Assembly (NCBI GenBank): GCA_028671895.1
Contig: CM053810.1
Span: forward strand, 67,395,501-67,459,500
Direction: 5' to 3'
Origin: Oenanthe sinensis
Taxonomy: Eukaryota > Streptophyta > Magnoliopsida > Apiales > Apiaceae
Length of the DNA stretch: 64,000 bases
The notes beneath the pieces are model-generated. The model saw nothing but the letters and a program-made list of their open reading frames with translations, was not told where the DNA came from and made no database searches. Of this stretch, positions 60,051 through 64,000 are shown piece by piece. The number at the start of each line of letters is the position of its first letter. Position 1 is the first letter of the stretch. A program made the position numbers and the translations under genes.

Positions 60051-60347
60051 TTTGTAGGTTTGAATAAATATAATGTTGAGGAACAAAATATGAGACAGGG
60101 GAGATGAGGCTTATTGAGATTGAAATGAATGTGTTTTGTAAAGAAAATGAAGCAATGTTGTGTACTTTATAGACAATCCCGACACAACATTTTAATTTAA
60201 ATACGAAAAGGGCGAGAAGTGGAGACTTGAAATTGCGTTTTTGTAGTTGTCTGCCTACCACGCGCCTTTTCTTTTTATACATTTATATATTTTGGAATTA
60301 TAATAGAAGGGAATATGAATTTAAGATTTTACAAGTCATATATATTA

Positions 60348-60668
60348 AGAGCATATTTAAGGGTGAAAGCTGTTAATTAACTTATCTACGTGATGTATAT
60401 GTGACATTTATGTCTCATTCTTTACAGATATCTAAAAATCGACGCACTTCAACCTTTTTCACATTAGCAAAAAATTATAGATAATCATATTTGATCTTCT
60501 ATATTTGTCGAACCAATAAATTTTTTATATATAATGTTACATGATTATTATCATACATAATACAAAATGATTAGAGTGAATGTCCTTTCATTTAGTTAAA
60601 ATTTTACATAATAATTACAGAAGACCATTTTAGCTAACAATTTTACATATCATCCTTAAAAATGCTCT
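60348..60668. mobile_element. MITE with AGAGCAT ends
   Basis: Left AGAGCATATTTAAGGGTGA pairs with inverted right AGAGCATTTTTAAGGATGA, preceded by TTA. It is the same end family as 47120-47374. Confidence 0.65.
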
Positions 60669-61163
60669 AAAAAACTATGTTTTTGGATAAACTGCAAAAA
60701 AATATGAATTTTAAATACATTTACACACAAATAAAAAGATAAAGACAATACTCACTATTGTAATATGTAATAATGGTAAACTTGATATGATAGATTGGGA
60801 ATTTGAAATTTGTTAAATTCAAATTTAAATTATAAAATCACACCCCTTTAAATCAGATACAATCTATTAAAATATATAAATAATTTATTTAAAATTTAAA
60901 TCAAATACACACTCTAAGTCTAAAACAATATTATATGATAAATTTAGTTGAAATAGTTTTTTTTTAAAAAAAACATGAAAGAAAATAAACATAATGGCCA
61001 CCGCGCGTGAGTAAATCTTTTCAAGATTTAAAATGTACATGTGGTCATTAAAAATATCATTCAGTAGGAATCTGAGTCGGCAATGGATAAAGCAGCTCCT
61101 GATAAATCGTAAAGGCCACATATAGATACAGTCATGGTAGATATATTAGTATTAAACGGCTTC

Positions 61164-61510
61164 TCAGGAATCACCGGACATTAGCTGACTCATCATTCCG
61201 ACGTGCCACTCGTACTCGTCTCTTTTACTAATCATATTCGTTTTTTCCTACTTGGCAATAAATTAATATTATTTAGCAAAAATGATTAAAAGATATAAAT
61301 TAATATTACAGCTGGAAAAATAAATAAATTAACATTCGTGATATTTTAATTTTCTTTTAGTCAGGAATGACCCGAGAATAGCTGACTCATCACTTCAACG
61401 TGTCATCGTACTCATCTCTTTTTACGACCATATCCGAATATTTCTACTTGTCAATAAAATATTACAGCTGCAGAAGTAAATAAATTAAGATTCATAATAT
61501 TTTAATTACG
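61164..61510. repeat. Diverged tandem duplication with TGACTCA motifs
   Basis: Two related units start at 61164 and 61361 (TCAGGAAT...), with AGCTGACTCATCA, CGTACTC.TCTCTTTT and ATTACAGCTG in both. The copies differ by substitutions and a deletion of about 40 bases in the second. Confidence 0.7.
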
Positions 61511-62219
61511 TTATTTTAAATAATTACATTACGTCAAATTGTCAATCACTCAACCGTATTTTAAATAATGTGAGCTTATATAATTTTCAGGGGCTTGTGC
61601 TATTGAGCTTTTTGCGCATATATGATATATCAATATAAATATGATATATTTAAACGAGGCTACATTGTTATATAATGTACAATGTAATCTAGTTCCTATC
61701 TTACTAGGTAACTACTAAACTTGCAAAACAAACTAAGCCTTAATAGTTTTATATAGATAGCAGTACGGCACTGCTGTTGAGAAGGAACAACACTGTACAA
61801 CTGCACAAGACGTAGACGATGAGAAGATTCAACCACAAAACTGAACAATTTTAAACGAGGTTTTAAAGGAAAGGGCGATGCAACCACAAAATTGTCATTG
61901 AATATTTGAATGAATCGAACTTTGAACATTCGATATTTTCTTCTTTTGAATTTTCAACAACTTTCATGTTTTATCGTCATTTCATACGTACTATATGGGT
62001 TTCCACTTTCTAGTTTCTGGTCTCTTGTTACTTCAATTTTTTGCCACTTTTTAAAAAATGGTTTGGCGTTAGCAACTTGGCAATAACAAAATTCTCCTGG
62101 ATTGCTTATAAATATTTACTGAGAGTCTGAGACTTGTCATTTGTCAAAGTAAAAACCTTCTCAAACCATGAATAATGGTCAAATGCGTGGACTAGAATTC
62201 TCCATAGCCCAAGTTTAAA

Positions 62220-62700
62220 TTGTTTTTAAAAAATTAAGCCACCTTATCCACCTCGCCTTATCCACCTCCCGAGTAGAAGCTCATTAGGAAAAGTCCACCT
62301 TATCCACCTCCTTATTCAACACCTTATTCAACCTTGATTCGATAATCGAAACCTAGTTGGAAGATGTCTCTACATGGAGGCTTGTTTGAATAGTTCAAAT
62401 CCCAGTATAAGGCTCAAAAACTTCATGAATTCGACGTTGACCCGGAAACCACGGACTCTAATCGGTCCACTACAGCTATTTCCCGCATACCTTGACTGGA
62501 GGCTAACACTAGATCCACCACGAATACATGACGCGCTCTAAGCCTCCAGACGAGGACAACCGCCTGAGTACAGGGAAAGAGTCTTCCAAGCTGAGGTCAG
62601 CTGCAACCCAAAACTTCCCGCCGAGAACAACTCGTGAAGTATAGAACAATGGTCTTCAATAATTAACTCCGGAGAGTCTTTAACAATTAATCCCAGAGGG
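62220..62700. other. Less AT-rich block, unclassified repeat relic
   Basis: Composition differs clearly from its surroundings. Local word repeats (CCACCTTATCCACCTC, GAGAGTCTT/GAGGGCCTT near 62640-62710) occur, with no coding frame. It could be an LTR fragment of a Gypsy-type element, but no defining ends are seen. Confidence 0.3.
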
Positions 62701-64000
62701 CCTTCAATAACAACAATAATAATTTACACGATAAATACTGACCCATAAAAAATAACACATACTGAATTTTGGGCATAACACTTAATAAAATAGTTTTTTA
62801 TTATAGAATTTTAGATTTCTGAGATCATACTCACAAAATTATCAGAGCCTATAATTTTTTTTAGTATAAATGAATAATAGTACACTTTTCATAACACATT
62901 TAATTATAAATAAATATAACCTTTTTTATGTAAAGTCTTCCTAACCTCAAATAAATTTATAAATGATTTTAAACTGAGAAAGAATCCCTTCAAAATTAAG
63001 AATTTACAAATATATCTTTATATTTTTGTATGTAAAGTCCTTCTAACTTTTTTCTCAAAAAAAATAATCCTTTTAACTTCAGATAAATTATAGAATAATT
63101 AAAAAAACCCAACTTCAAAAATTAAATTATTATTATTATTCGTTTCACTCAATACCTAAGAATAGACAAGATATAGGATTTGGGCTTGTCCTTGAGCGAT
63201 CACAAGGTTACCTTTGAAGGCAAATGGCATTAATTCGCCTGCCATTTATAATTAAATATAAAATTTAAAATATAATAAATTTTAATTAAAATTTAAAATT
63301 TAAAATTTAATTTTTTATAAAAAAATATTTTATTATAAATTAATAATTTAAATATTTATAAATTTAAATATTTATAAATTATAATATTTATATAGATTTT
63401 AGTCTAATAATTATTATTTTTGAATAATATTAATATAAAAATAATTATAAAAAAATAGTAAAAAGGCATGTTCGTGTCTCTCTGACATGCATAACACGTG
63501 TTCTATAAACATTTTTTCACTATTTTTTCTCCAAATGCATAATTTAGTCTTCTAGTTGCGTTTTTATTTAAACCAAAAATGTGATATTTTTAACAAAATG
63601 AGAAGTGTAGTGCTATAAATCATATGTATGTGTCATGTAAACATTTTTCATTAATTTTTTAAGAACTCAAAGAATTTTCTCATATAATTGTGTTTGTATT
63701 TACAGAATACATGTATTTTAAACAAAAAGTGTGATGGTTTTTATAAAATAAGAAGTGTTCCCAAAAGTTCTCCAATGAATTAGTTCTCCATGGAGCTCAA
63801 CTCTAATATAATATATATGTATGTATTCCAAAAAAAAAATTAGATAATTCATTATTAAAAAAATAAAATAAGAGTTGAACATTCGGTTATATATATATTA
63901 CATCAATAGTAATCTACTATTTTAGGGAAGATTGTGCGAGGATTGAAAAGTTCTAATCTTGTAAAATTTTGTCTTTAAACTTATATTTTATGGCTCAATA

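Larger units (their letters stand above)
60051..64000. other. Gene-free right end
   Basis: The first few hundred bases hold the BT promoter and leader. The rest has no supported gene. It contains a MITE (60348-60668), a diverged tandem duplication (61164-61510), a less AT-rich block of unknown origin at about 62220-62700 with repeated CACCTTATCCACCTC words, and AAATTTAAAATTTA-type low-complexity DNA at 63240-63430. Confidence 0.5.

Noticed and set aside
1..64000. tRNA, rRNA or obvious small RNA genes
   Set aside because: No cloverleaf or rRNA signature was recognised by eye. A covariance-model scan (tRNAscan-SE, Infernal) would be needed to exclude small genes.

Overview
The window is plant nuclear DNA: AT-rich, with GT-AG introned genes, a chloroplast rhodanese protein, a CYP71-type P450, BTB-TAZ and RGLG proteins, plant-type L1 and Copia retroelements, and many Stowaway-type MITEs. 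It looks like a eudicot. An asterid such as an Apiaceae species is plausible, but nothing here proves the genus.

Layout, left to right. A kelch-type gene or gene relic lies at 1.2-2.1 kb. A full-length but decayed L1-type LINE (4688-10073, minus strand) sits inside a 12-bp target-site duplication. A TA-flanked terminal-inverted-repeat element follows (10272-11144). The most unusual gene is at 11894-20401: I assembled 11 exons with consistent phases into one open frame of 798 codons. It joins a degenerate IRE1-like kinase domain, a KEN (IRE1/RNase L type) ribonuclease-like domain and a Ulp1/SENP-type (C48) cysteine protease domain whose four catalytic residues are intact. Two gag-only Copia-like LTR elements lie antisense in its introns. 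Next come a partly duplicated, broken cytochrome P450 (22083-23697) and a chloroplast rhodanese-like gene of the STR11 type (24489-27709, minus).

From 27.8 to 33.9 kb is gene-free DNA with MITEs, microsatellites and an LTR remnant. The right half is denser in ordinary genes: an RGLG-type copine/RING E3 ligase (35650-38118, plus), the ESCRT-II subunit VPS22/SNF8 (39154-41452, minus), protein-L-isoaspartate O-methyltransferase (42638-46198, minus), autophagy protein ATG16 (49036-52817, plus, with its start codon split by an intron), a KDEL-tailed papain-type cysteine endopeptidase (55071-56609, plus) and a BTB-TAZ protein of the BT family (57141-60050, minus). The last 3.9 kb is gene-free.

The genes are not an operon-like set. 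Several concern protein turnover or trafficking (SUMO-protease-like fusion, RGLG E3 ligase, VPS22, ATG16, KDEL protease, BT adaptor), but this is probably chance neighbourhood. All exon structures were worked out by hand from splice signals, phase and family resemblance, without alignments or transcripts.
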